Source of the DNA: Pachypanchax playfairii
Taxonomy: Eukaryota; Chordata; Actinopteri; Cyprinodontiformes; Aplocheilidae
DNA length: 64,000 nt
Reading direction: 5' to 3'
Assembly: GCA_006937955.1 (NCBI GenBank)
Contig: SSNP01000092.1
Span: 1,779,376 to 1,843,375 of the forward strand
Below the pieces are notes generated by a model. It was not told where the DNA came from. It saw nothing but the letters and a program-made list of their open reading frames with translations, and did not search any database. The position numbers and the translations under genes are program-made. Positions 1 to 11,160 of the stretch are shown here, one piece after another. How positions within the stretch are numbered: position 1 is the first letter of the stretch; the number at the start of each line of letters is the position of its first letter.

Positions 1-3000
1 CTCCTCGCCTGTGCACGGCAACATCTCTCCTCGTGCTCCTCGCCTGTGCACGGCAACATCTCTCCCTTCGTGCTCCTCGCCTGTGCACGGCAGCATCTCT
101 CCCGTCGTGCTCCTCGCCTGTGCACGGCAACATCTCTCCTCGTGCTCCTCGCCTGTGCACGGCAGCATCTCTCTCCTCGTGCTCCTCGCCTGTGCACGGC
201 AACATCTCTCCCGTCGTGCTCCTCGCCTGTGCACGGCAACATCTCTCCCCTCGTGCTCCTCGCCTGTACACGGCAACATCTTTCCCCTCGTGCTCCTAGC
301 CTGTGCACGGCAACATCTCTCCCCTCGTGCTCCTCGCCTGTGCACGGCAACATCTCTCCCCTCGTGCTCCTCGCCTGTGCACGGCAACATCTCTCCTCAT
401 GCTCCTCGCCTGTGCACGGCAATATCTCTCTCCTCGTGCTCCTCGCCTGTGCACGGCAACATCTCTTTCTGTGCTCCTCGCCTGTACACGGCAACATCTT
501 TCCCCTCGTGCTCCTAGCCTGTGCACGGCAACATCTCTCCCCTCGTGCTCCTCGCCTGTGCACGGCAACATCTCTCCCGTCGTGCTCCTTGCCTGTGCAC
601 GGCAACATCTCCCCTAATGCTCCTCGCCTGTGCACGGCAATATCTCTCCCTCGTGCTCCTCGCCTGTGCACGGCAACATCTCTCCCGTCGTGCTCCTCGC
701 CTGTGCACGGCAACATCTCTCCTCGTGCTCCTCGCCTGTGCACGNNNNNNNNNNNNNNNNNNNNNNCACGGCAACATCTCTCCCCTCGTGCTCCTCGCCT
801 GTGCACGGCAACATCTCTCCCCTCGTGCTCCTCGCCTGTGCACGGCAACATCTCCCCTAATGCTCCTCGCCTGTGCACGGCAATATCTCCCCTCTCGTGC
901 TCCTCGCCTGTGCACGGCAACATCTCTCCCCTAATGCTCCTCGCCTGTACACGGCAACATCTTTCCCCTCGTGCTCCTCGCCTGTGCACGGCAACATCTC
1001 TCCCCTCGTGCTCCTTGCCTGTGCACGGCAACATCTCCCCTAATGCTCCTCGCCTGTGCACGGCAATATCTCTCTCCTTTGTGCTCCTCGCCTGTGCACG
1101 ACAACATCTCTCCTCGTGCTCCTCGCCTGTGCACGGCAACATCTCTCCTCGTGCTCCTCGCCTGTGCACGGCAACATCTCTTCCTCGTGCTCCTAGCCTG
1201 TGCACGACAACATCTCTCCTCGTGCTCCTCGCCTGTGCACGACAACATCTCTCCCTCGTGCTCCTCGCCTGTGCACGGCAACATCTCTCCTCGTGCTCCT
1301 CGCCTGTGCACGGCAGCATCTCTCCCCTCGTGCTCCTCGCCTGTGCACGGCAACATCTCTCCTCGTGCTCCTAGCCTGTGCACGGCAACATCTCTTTCTC
1401 GTGCTCCTAGCCTGTGCACGACAACATCTCTCCTCGTGCTCCTCGCCTGTGCACGACAACATCTCTCCTCGTGCTCCTCGCCTGTGCACGGCAACATCTC
1501 TCCCGTCGTGCTCCTCGCCTGTGCACGGCAACATCTCTCCTCGTGCTCCTCGCCTGTGCACGACAACATCTCTCTCCTCGTGCTCCTCGCCTGTGCACGG
1601 CAACATCTCTCCCGTCGTGCTCCTCGCCTGTGCACGGCAACATCTCTCCCCTCGTGCTCCTCGCCTGTACACGGCAACATCTCTCCCCTCGTGCTCCTCG
1701 CCTGTGCACGGCAACATCTCTCCCCTCGTGCTCCTCGCCTGTGCACGGCAACATCTCTCCTCGTGCTCCTCGCCTGTGCACGGCAGCATCTCTCTCCTCG
1801 TGCTCCTCGCCTGTGCACGGCAACATCTCTCCCGTCGTGCTCCTCGCCTGTGCACGGCAACATCTCTCTCTGTGCTCCTCGCCTGTACACGGCAACATCT
1901 TTCCCCTCGTGCTCCTAGCCTGTGCACGGCAACATCTCTCCCCTCGTGCTCCTCGCCTGTGCACGGCAACATCTCTCCCCTCGTGCTCCTCGCCTGTGCA
2001 CGGCAACATCTCTCCTCGTGCTCCTCGCCTGTGCACGACAACATCTCTCCCCTCGTGCTCCTCGCCTGTGCACGGCAACATCTCACCTCGTGCTCCTCGC
2101 CTGTGCACGACAGCATCTCTCCTCGTGCTCCTCGCCTGTGCACGGCAACATCTCTCCTCGCGCTCCTCGCCTGTGCACGGCAGCATCTCTCTCCTCGTGC
2201 TCCTCGCCTGTGCACGGCAGCATCTCTCCCCTCGTGCTCCTCGCCTGTGCACGGCAACATCTCTCCCCGTCGTGCTCCTCGCCTGTGCACGGCAACATCT
2301 CTCCCTCGTGCTCCTCGCCTGTGCACGGCAATATCTCCCCTCTCGTGCTCCTCGCCTGTGCACGGCAACATCTCTCCCCTAATGCTCCTCGCCTGTACAC
2401 GGCAACATCTTTCCCCTCGTGCTCCTCGCCTGTGCACGCCACCACCTCTCCCCTCGTGCTCCTCGCCTGTGCACGGCAACATCTCTCCCGTCGTGCTCCT
2501 CGCCTGTGCACGGCAACATCTCTCCTCGTGCTCCTCGCCTGTGCACGGCAGCATCTCTCCCGTCGTGCTCCTCGCCTGTGCACGGCAACATCTCTCCTCG
2601 TGCTCCTCGCCTGTGCACGGCAGCATCTCTCTCCTCGTGCTCCTCGCCTGTGCACGGCAACATCTCTCCCGTCGTGCTCCTCGCCTGTGCACGACAACAT
2701 CTCTCCTCGTGCTCCTCGCCTGTGCACGGCAACATCTCTCCTCGTGCTCCTCGCCTGTGCACGGCAGCATCTCTCTCCTCGTGCTCCTCGCCTGTGCACG
2801 GCAGCATCTCTCCCGTCGTGCTCCTCGCCTGTGCACGGCAACATCTCTCCCCTCGTGCTCCTCGCCTGTACACGGCAACATCTTTCCCCTCGTGCTCCTA
2901 GCCTGTGCACGGCAACATCTCTCCCCTCGTGCTCCTCGCCTGTGCACGGCAACATCTCTCCCCTCGTGCTCCTCGCCTGTGCACAGCAACATCTCTCCCC

Positions 3001-3321
3001 TAGTGCTCCTCGCCTGTGCACGGCAACATCTCTCCCCGTGCTCCTCGCCTGTACACGGCAACATCTCTCCCCTCGTGCTCCTCGCCTGTGCACGGCAACA
3101 TCTCTCCTCGTGCTCCTCGCCTGTGCACGGCAGCATCTCTCCTCGTGCTCCTCGCCTGTGCACGGCAACATCTCTCCTCGTGCTCCTCGCCTGTGCACGG
3201 CAGCATCTCTCCCGTCGTGCTCCTCGCCTGTGCACGGCAACATCTCTCCTCGTGCTCCTCGCCTGTGCACGGCAGCATCTCTCCTCGTGCTCCTCGCCTG
3301 TGCACGGCAGCATCTCTCCTC
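1..3321. repeat. GC-rich minisatellite, ~35-37 bp unit, about 90 copies
   Basis: A head-to-tail array with core GCCTGTGCACGGCAACATCT followed by a variable pyrimidine run and CGTGCTCCTC. Units are mostly 35 to 37 bp, and the length differences lie in the CT-rich run (CTCTCCTCG, CTCTCCCGTCG, CTCTCTCCTCG). Point variants recur: GTACAC for GTGCAC, CTAGCC for CTCGCC, CAGCAT for CAACAT, ACGACA for ACGGCA, CCTAATG for CCTCGTG. The array begins before the window and ends at about 3,320, where ordinary AT-rich sequence starts. Long ORFs on both strands exist only because the unit lacks stop codons in several frames. No gene is implied. Confidence 0.97.
745..766. other. assembly gap (22 N) inside the minisatellite
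   Basis: A run of N between two CACG tetramers of the repeat. The true copy number across the gap is unknown. Confidence 0.99.
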
Positions 3322-5089
3322 AGCCAGAGTTTTTTTGTTTTCACATCAGAATCTGTTCCTCTGTGTTTCTCCACTCCTGGATCTGGATCTCTGCTTTGCA
3401 CCTCCTGGATTTGTGTTTGAAAGTCAGACCCCGTGTTTATTGATCTAAGACCTTCTCACCTCACCATGTCCACACCAAGTCATTGATCCATGTTTGTTTG
3501 TTTGTTATTATTTTCACTCTGATTCTGACCATCACATGTCTCTTGACCCAGATTCTGCAGTTTGAATTGAGTTTGTTGTGTTTTTTACTGAATACCTTCG
3601 ACATGCAGCAGTCAGATTAAAAAATTCAAATCATTTTTTTTTTGCATAGTGTCAGAGTGATTAACTAGTTATTTATTTTTCTACCAATTAAAAATAGTGT
3701 ATGTTTATTCTGTTGAAACTGTGTATATGCATGTTTTCTCCTAGAAAATCGATCTGCCCGTTACAGGTTCACTAATTGGTTAACTATTGTTTGTGCAGAG
3801 CGTTGAAAGGTCAGTGATCCTACAAACTAAATCTGTGTAAGCAGATACCAACTTCTCTTTTGGACATTCTGCCCTCTGTGTGGGATTCTTCTGTGATTCA
3901 GCAGGACTTTTCTGCTTTAAAGTAAAACAACTTGTCCAGCAGCTGTGAAGGTAATGCAGCGGGATTAAACCTTGTAACAGAATGTTTTACCACAGCAAAT
4001 ATTTTAGGGTGTGAAAGTAACTATTGAAGGGATGGAAGGAAGAAAACCTGCAGCCCCACCCAGGTGTCTTCTTCAGCTAAATGATACACAGGTAGAGTTA
4101 CACTAGGTGAAGGATACGAGAAGACTCGCATGTTTCATGTTAACAGAACTTCATGTTTTGAATGTCGAGATGTTTCTCTTCATGTTCTGTGTCGTCACCT
4201 TCCCCACAGAAAGAAAATAAAATGTATTTCTAATGTAAATGTTATGAATTAGTGACTTTACCTGAGTGGAACTTACTAAAACAACTTTGCTGGACTGCAG
4301 AAGTAGAAAGAGACTTTATGATTATTAAGTCTCGTAAACAAAACTCGTTTGGTTTAATTGGTGTTTTAACTGAATACATTTTACGTATTCGTTAGATATA
4401 GAAAATTTAGTCACCAGATTTGTGATTTTGGTTTTCTTTTTTATTGTTTTGGGTCAAATCAAACTGAGAATTGTTGCTGGTGAGAAAGTAACAGCTTGTA
4501 ACGTTTATACAGGATTATAGTTTCCCACTTCTAATGACCAGCTGTACAGACGCCCAGCTGATCACACGATGACGGACAGGAAGTTACTATCACTTTTACC
4601 TGCTACTCTGTGGACAGTGAGATGGATTGTGTACGTTGACACATGTTACATAAGTTGAGACATGTTTTGTTTTTACTGAAACCTGCTCGGCTGCAGTGTA
4701 TCAACAGTGTTATTATTAACACATCGCTGTTCACATCAAGTGGAACATGATTATAAAATTCCGGCTCAAACTGACTGACAGGGAAAAACGCCGGCTGTGA
4801 AGCGTACAAGCGTTCAACTAACTGGTACTTGTTGACCGTCTCCCACAGCGTGTGAAGGGGAGTGGCAGGTGGAAGCAGACCGACTGACTGTGGTGGCAGC
4901 AGGTGAGGATGATGAGGGATGATGAAGCAGTGGAAAGAGGACGTGAATGAGTAAATATTTAAACATTTTCACCAGACTAACAAAAACCCACATGACCAGT
5001 AACACCAAGATGAAGGTGATGAAAACATGTCCAGAGAGCGCCGGTCTAAAGGAAGGTGGGTTCTAAAGGCGGGGCACGATGGCTTTGAA
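3322..5089. other. no gene recognised
   Basis: AT-rich sequence without a convincing ORF, splice-consistent exon or RNA gene. The first ~250 bases after the minisatellite (poly-T, then several CTGGAT-containing segments) read like the edge of a dispersed repeat, but I cannot name a family. Confidence 0.6.
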
Positions 5090-5400
5090 CGCTCGGTCTC
5101 GTGGAAACATCAGCAGGTTCGGTCCAGATGACCTCAAGCTTCAACACGAGCTGTAGACCTTCATTAGGTCAGCAATGTAAACTGGAGTCTGACCATGTAG
5201 GACTCAAAAGGTCAGAACCAGGATTTTAAATTGAACCTGATACACAACAGGAAGCCAGGGGAGCGTCTTTAAAACTGGTGTCATGTGGGACGTCCTGTTG
5301 GTTCTGGTCAACAGCATCGCAGCTGATGCTGCAGTCGTCAAGCTGCGAGGACACAAACGCATGAATAATCAGTTCAAGCCAACTTTAAACAGCTGAGACT
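5090..5400 (-). mobile_element. degenerate LINE reverse-transcriptase fragment
   Basis: Read on the minus strand, broken frames give pieces of the C-terminal part of an L2/CR1-type reverse transcriptase: a segment like IHAFVSSRLDDC, equivalent to the usual HAFVxSRLDYCN, then LKTLPWLPVVYQVQFKIL, equivalent to the usual LHWLPVxxRIxFKIL. Stops and frameshifts interrupt it, so it is an old dead fragment. The family call rests on these two motifs only. Confidence 0.65.
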
Positions 5401-5437
5401 GACCAAAGTGCTACAATAAAATGATACTAATACTCAA

Positions 5438-5977
5438 GGGCCTTGTTTGATATGATATAATGGGGGGGGTCAATGCGAGGCCTGAAGGGCCGAAGCACTA
5501 GCGGCCGGGGGTCCTGAAGTGGCCCCCAGAAGCCAACGACTTACAGATGGCCAAAGATGATTTTTGAAGCATTTCTGACTCCATATTTCATGATATATTT
5601 GTCCACTATAGTCCTGCAAAACAGTAGAAAAAGGGCATTTGTTGGCAAAAATGCAGTTGCAGGTCCCCCATGCAGGCCAAAGGAAAGGTTCTGTTAAATT
5701 TATAAATCAGCATCATCGTCACTGAATCCATTCTTTGTGAAATCACAAAGTGAAAAGGTTGAACACAGACAAGGCAGACAACACAATTGAAGAAAAGATG
5801 TGGATTTCATAACAAAAGTTTATTAACATTTACATAAACATGCAAATCTCAAAGAGTAAGGAACAAAGTGGCAGAGGATTTTTATAAGAAACTAGCAAAT
5901 TTCCACTTTTTACTTTGTTTTGTTTCGCAAAACATGGGGGGGACATGTCCCCCCTGTCCCCCCCATAAACAAGGCCC
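5438..5977. mobile_element. MITE-like element with GGGCCTTGTTT ends
   Basis: The segment starts GGGCCTTGTTT and ends AAACAAGGCCC, a perfect 11-bp terminal inverted repeat 540 bp apart. G-runs just inside the left end mirror C-runs just inside the right end. CTAATACT occurs close to each end and may be a worn target duplication, but it is not directly abutting. There is no transposase. It is probably a non-autonomous DNA transposon of undetermined superfamily. Confidence 0.7.
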
Positions 5978-7292
5978 ATGCTAATACTGTAAAATATACT
6001 AATAATAAAAAAATTAAAATATTCAAACAGTAAAATCATAAAACCTCTCATGCTAAAAGCTCTAGCTCGTCCTTGAACTCCGTGAACCTGAGTTTAGGGA
6101 TAATACACAGTAACGTGACTTCATCAAAGATCAGCCCTCAGGTCACATGACCAGGTTCCATAATTTAAATAAAAGAAACAGATCGATGTTTTCTAGTAAA
6201 GAGTTACACCTTTATGGAAAGAAGACATAAATGATAGATTATTTGTCCACAGAGAAACAAACTCCCAAATATATAATAAACTGAGTCCAGTGATCAGCTG
6301 ACATGTTGAATAAAGTCTGTGGGCGGAGCTGCATGGATGAAATATACTGTAAACACCTGCTTTATTTGGGGTGTTGTTGATGTCAGGCATTGTGTGGAAC
6401 TGTCATCATGCAGTGAAGCACAGGTAGACCCGTCATAACTTCGCTTTGTCCTCTGAAAGAAGTTTGGAAAAACAATCAATCAGAAAAAAACCCTGTTATT
6501 TAGAAGAGGATAAAATGCTGAAGCATCAGAGAGGCGGCGCATACGGAGAGGAAGCAGAATTCTGTGGGAGTAATAAAAAAGGAAGTTTAAGTAAGTAAAA
6601 CTTTGGTTTCATCCAGATTCTCAGGGAAAATGACTTTTTAACAACTCAAACGTAGTGAAGAGGATCATCTAGAGGTACGATTGGATTTGTTGTTTCTTAT
6701 GAGTCTTTGGTGAAATGAAGTTGGTTGTGATTGTGTTGGTGTTGATGGACTAGAAACACTGAGAAACACAAACACTAAGTATTATCATTATTTTATTTGT
6801 GTTTGTATCTTTGATGAAATGTTTATTTACACGTGAGTTTAAATGAACTGCAGCTGTTGGATTTGAGTTTGAGATGTTGGATTAAAATGTATGAAGTGAA
6901 GAGTATTTTAGGAAATGTTGAAATATTCTGTGGTGGTTTCCTGTCTGTGGTCAGAGGGAGTTTAAATAACACCCAATACTGAATAAAACTCTAATATGAA
7001 GATAAACAAATATTAAATAGTAGCTACATGTTCATGATGCCTCGTTTAAGCTGATTTTCACTCAAAACATTAAATCGCTATGTGAAAAGTTTCAATCTCT
7101 AACTTGAATATTTATTATCATTATTATTATTATTTAGAATAATAATGTGAATCTCTAATCATCAAGTCTTTTATTTCTGTGTGAGTGATGTCATCATTCT
7201 CTGGGTCTGATTTAGGGAGATATATTAATGAAGCAGTGTTGTTACAACCAGCTGATATACAGAGTTTCAGCATTTTATCAATGTAAACACCA
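5978..7292. other. no gene recognised
   Basis: AT-rich sequence with only short, unconvincing ORFs. I see no exon matching a known protein and no clear repeat boundary. Confidence 0.55.
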
Positions 7293-7861
7293 GGAGTCTC
7301 ATTTATAAAATGTTGCATAGAATTCTTACTAAAATTGTACTTAAGCTCAGCAAAAAAATTCTACTTACACCAAGTAAGTTTGGGACCTATAAAACATGGC
7401 GTACGCACAGCTGGACACAATCTCTGCTTTATAAATCCCACTTTACCTAGAAATGTGTTCAGGTGTTTCTGGATCACATCCCGCCCACAACACGCCCACT
7501 TTCTGCCATAAATGGTCAATGCAAAGTGCCTTGTGCATATTAATAAGCCGGCTCGTCCACCAATAAGATGGCGACCGCAGATCAAGGAAGATCAAGGAAG
7601 TGCACCGAAGCTGTGTGCGCACAAAGCGGTACAATCAATAATGCTGCTGAAATAAATAATTTTATCCTTCTCAGCAGCAGCACTGCAGGTGCTCTCCATG
7701 TCCAAAATGTGCATAAAGCAGGTTCTTACTCAACTTAAAGTTTTGCACATTTTTCCACTACGTTTTTTTTTTTTTATAAATCCCAAAGTTTGCGTGAAAA
7801 GTTGCTAACGCAGTTTTCTAACCCCGTTTTGTGCGTAAACAAGCTTTATAAATGAGACCCC
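7293..7861. mobile_element. non-autonomous DNA transposon with GAGTCTCATTTATAAA ends
   Basis: The left end GGAGTCTCATTTATAAA is mirrored by the right end TTTATAAATGAGACCCC, giving a terminal inverted repeat of about 17 bp with one mismatch. The interior is CpG-bearing (GGCGTACGCAC, GTGCGTAAAC) and unlike its AT-rich flanks. The small minus-strand ORFs at 7,361-7,634 show no recognisable domain. Ends of this kind occur in dispersed fish elements, but I do not assign a superfamily. Confidence 0.7.
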
Positions 7862-8640
7862 AGCTCAGTAATCAATGTCCATAAGATGGAAACAAAGAGC
7901 TATTTCCTGTTTCATCACTTCCTGTTTCCAATTGAGACTGAAGCCCATTAGAATATTCATAGTTGCCTTATAAGTGTCAAACACATAAATCTGCACCATG
8001 TTTCATTAAAGCAGTTATAATGTTTCTAAATGTTTTACTGAGACACGAGCGACTCAGAGACACTTTAAAAGTGAAGTTTAAGACGTGCACAGCTCGTTGA
8101 ATGTTGTTCCAACTCAGCAGCAGAAAAGAGGAAACAAGATTAAAACCAGCGTGTAAACTGGTTGAGGAGTAAAAGTGAAATCACTTTTCATTTCTGTGGT
8201 TACAGAGTATAAACAAGGAACGTTCTTTATCCAAAACATAAACATAATAAAGATACATAAAAACCACAAAAATCAAGGGACAAAGAAGTTGTGCAATATG
8301 AAATATACAAAACTTCACTTGAAAATGTATTTTACAAGTGGATCCGACTCAACACAAACTCCTCACCGATTCATGATTCAAAAACATCTGGAGGAACATT
8401 TGACAGCTAGTTAGGTTAATTAGCAGCGGCTCAGTAAGACAGCAGAGTATGAGACGAGGCAGAGCTTCTCAGATGTAAAGATGGACAGAAGTTTAAAAAT
8501 CTGATTAAATGTGTCTAAATATTGTGGAACAATTTAAGAAAAATGTTCCTAAATGTAAAACTATGAAGGTCTACAGCGAATAATAACAGAGGAGGAACCT
8601 CTGTGTGTAAGAGACAAGGGTCAAAGGTCAAAACTTAATG
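7862..8640. other. no gene recognised
   Basis: AT-rich sequence. The 79-codon ORF starting at 8,175 has no recognisable domain, and its composition matches random AT-rich sequence. Confidence 0.55.
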
Positions 8641-9570
8641 CCAGTGTTGTTGAGGCATTGACTCAGTTGGAGCTGGAGCTCCTCACACCATTGAGGGACC
8701 AGGTTCCTGACTGGCCCCAGTCTCTGTCCCCACTGACCTGACCGGGACCAGGAGCAAGTGCAGCTCCCAGAACCCCCAGAGCCGCCCCCCACTGCCCCAG
8801 CAAGCAGAGATCAGCCCCCAAACCACCGACCTAGGACCAGCCAGCCCCGATCCGTCCAAACCCCAGAGGTATATTAGACTTCTGTGTCATCTGAAAATAA
8901 TTTGACATATCTCTGTCCATCTGGTGTGATAGACAGATCCTTTATTTCATTGGAGAGTGATTGTTCAAGATCCATGTCAGATCTGAGGGGTTCTGTCTGA
9001 TCCACTGGAAGTTCTAGACCTCTGCAATCTGTAGCTTTTTCTAGGGTTTTTAAACTTATACGAGGTGGCTTAGATTTACAAAGAAATTTAGAAATCCAGG
9101 TGTCGAAAGTCTTGAACCAGGTGGGGGTGGAAGGGGGTGGAGGGGGTGGGGCTAATTAGGACCATAGAGAAGGTGTAATTAATCTTAGGTAGAATCATCA
9201 TGTTGATTCTACCTGATTCTCTTCTCATAAGGGATATGGGGAGGTTGGTCCAGCTGATGAGGTCTTTTATTGTTTACAGTAATGAAAAATGATCCATCTG
9301 AATTCAATCTTACAGCCTGGTGAAAATATTGATGTCTAAATATTTAATGTTTCTAAACTGTACTGGGACAGTTGGACCGATCTGAGTGTTTGAGTTCATT
9401 GGAAGGAGCTTTGATTTACTTCAACACGAGTCTGAAATGGATAAGAATATATTTATAAGTGTTATTATCTCTGAAAGAGATATTTGTATGTTTTCCAAGA
9501 AAAGTAAAACATCATCAGCGTATAAGTTCATTTTATTTGTCAGACTTTCTGTTTTTTTCCACTGATATTG
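8640..9570 (-). mobile_element. L1-like LINE ORF2 fragment, degenerate
   Basis: The minus strand carries recognisable L1-type reverse-transcriptase pieces in order. NLYADDVLLFLENIQ lies near 9,530 and is the YADD catalytic box. LISWTNLPISLMRRES and MMILPKINYTF follow near 9,260-9,180. Then come TWFKTFDTWISKFL and PPRISLKTLEKA near 9,120-9,050, with a terminal frame closing at about 8,875. The GC-rich stretch 8,640-8,870 probably belongs to its 3' untranslated part. Frameshifts and stops make it non-functional, and the 5' half (endonuclease, ORF1) is absent. The family call rests on motif recognition. Confidence 0.8.
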
Positions 9571-10085
9571 TTGTTTTGTCAGATTGCAGCTGCTAGCGGT
9601 TCAATAAATATAATCAATATGCCAGTGCGACTGTACCAGTGCTTTGCAAATGATTTACATTCTACATTCATTCAGGATATTGGACTATAACTTGCAGATA
9701 ATACAGGGTCTTTATCAGGTTTAAGAAAGACATTTGCTGTGTTTACATGGACACAATCAGATTAAAAGCCTGATCAGATTAAAAAAAGCTCCTCAAAAGG
9801 TCACAACATTTATTTAAAGTTAATCTACCAGGTTTTTATTAGAGGCTGGTTTAATTTGCTTCAAATCAGTTAACTTGCTAAACTTCTGTTTAGCAAGTTA
9901 ACTGTTCTGGTGGTTTGAGGTTTTGTACTGGATGTCAGAGTCATGTAGCTAAACAATATATCAAGCTATCAAACGATTGGCTCCACATTAAAACTGAGCT
10001 CTGCATTTTATACAGAAACTAAAACCATATTTAGCTCATTCCAATAATTCAGTGTTTTAAAAAGACGTTTTCTCACAGGAAACTC
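9571..10085. other. no gene; contains a perfect short hairpin
   Basis: AT-rich sequence without genes. The only structured part is the 17-bp perfect inverted repeat at 9,867-9,904, listed separately. Confidence 0.55.
9867..9904. repeat. perfect 17-bp inverted repeat with 4-nt loop
   Basis: Left arm CAGTTAACTTGCTAAAC (9,867-9,883), loop TTCT, right arm GTTTAGCAAGTTAACTG (9,888-9,904). The arms are perfectly complementary. It is too short for a typical miRNA precursor, and no element boundary is evident around it. Confidence 0.9.
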
Positions 10086-10405
10086 TGTTTATCTTTCTAT
10101 AGACATGACGACTGTCCCAAATCCATCAGTGTTTGTCTCTTTCCTGTCAGCTCAGACCCCAGTCGGCCATCCTGAGCCGAGTTCTGGTTCTGATAGAGGT
10201 TTCTTCCTGTTAAAAGGGAGTCATTTCTTTCTACTGTCGCCAATCGTGCTGCTCAGGATGGAGGATTCAACCCAATCAGCTGGTTCCTTAGATAGAAAAT
10301 GTTTTATTATTAATTGATTGATATTTTTCTGTGAAGTGCCTTGAAATGACTTTGTCATGAACTGGCGCTTTTATAAATAAATAAACTTGAAACTTGAAAC
10401 TCAAC
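10086..10405 (+). mobile_element. dispersed retroposon-like repeat, 3' end (copy 1 of 3)
   Basis: A segment ending in TATAAATAAATAAACTTG and ACTTGAAACTTGAAAC, the short-repeat tail expected at the 3' end of a LINE or SINE. Its internal sequence recurs on the opposite strand at 47.0-47.7 kb: a TCAGTGTTTGTCTCTTTCCTG-like stretch, then CAGACCCCAGT. A related piece lies at 54.4-54.9 kb. The 70-codon ORF in it is a repeat by-product. The family is not identified. Confidence 0.65.
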
Positions 10406-10562
10406 CTACAACATATTAGTGTTGCTGTGGAAAGTATTTGTTCATGGAAGAAAAGGCCAGAATTTAAAAATATTTACCTGTTTTCATCCTCCAGCCTCCA
10501 AAAAAAGTACAAGTTCAAAGTATTGACTAGAGAGACTGAAGAGGCTGCTGAGCTGCAGGTTC

Positions 10563-11090
10563 TTTAAATCAGTACAAAATAATGTTTTTAATAATCTATG
10601 AAACTTGTCTCACCGAAAAACATGTTCATCTTCATATGAGACACTCTGGACGTCTCTGGTCCTCCTATATCACACTTAATAACTTCAGTAATTCAGGTCT
10701 CAGCAGGAAGTGGTGTTCTGATGATTTATGCTGCCCTGATGAAAAATGTCACCATAGTACGAATTAACAACTTATTTCATAACGAGATGTTATTAGAAGT
10801 TTATACAGTATTCTTGTTTATGGAGAGTGTTTCCTGTTAATTATTTAAACATATTTTTATGATCCTTCTCTGATATTTTCTATATAAAAGCCCTCTGGGT
10901 CCTTCTCAGCCATTGTTGGGTCCTTCTCCTCTGGGTGTGTCCAAACATTTGCCTGTCGCTCTGACAATGTAAAGAAAGTAAAAATAACATCATATTTAGT
11001 GTTTCTGTCCTGGGAGAATTTATTTAATAGGTAAAATGTATTTATGGAAAAATATAGAAACAAAAATAAACTATAAATCTGTTTATTGAA
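10563..11090. repeat. direct duplicate of 21,600-22,110
   Basis: About 500 bp closely matches 21,600-22,110 in the same orientation, from the ATTTAAA-CAGTACAAAATAA stretch through the CAGGAAGTGGTGTTCTGATG core to the GGAGAATTTATTT end. Small indels distinguish the copies; for example, a ~20-bp stretch near 10,890 is missing from the other copy. It is either a dispersed element or a local duplication. Confidence 0.8.
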
Positions 11091-11160
11091 GTACTGCTTT
11101 AACAGCGTGCTGCATCAGAAAAAGTGGGAGTGGTCTCTGCAAAAACATTGACATCAAGAG

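Noticed and set aside
1..3321. Very long ORFs in several frames as a repetitive protein gene
   Set aside because: They arise on both strands and in all frames from a stop-poor tandem unit. Unit-length changes shift the frame often, and there are no splice or start features.
1..3321. CRISPR array
   Set aside because: The repeat units directly abut with no unique spacers, and the genome is eukaryotic.
10105..10317. 70-codon ORF as a small gene
   Set aside because: It lies in a dispersed repeat with related sequence at 47.2 kb.
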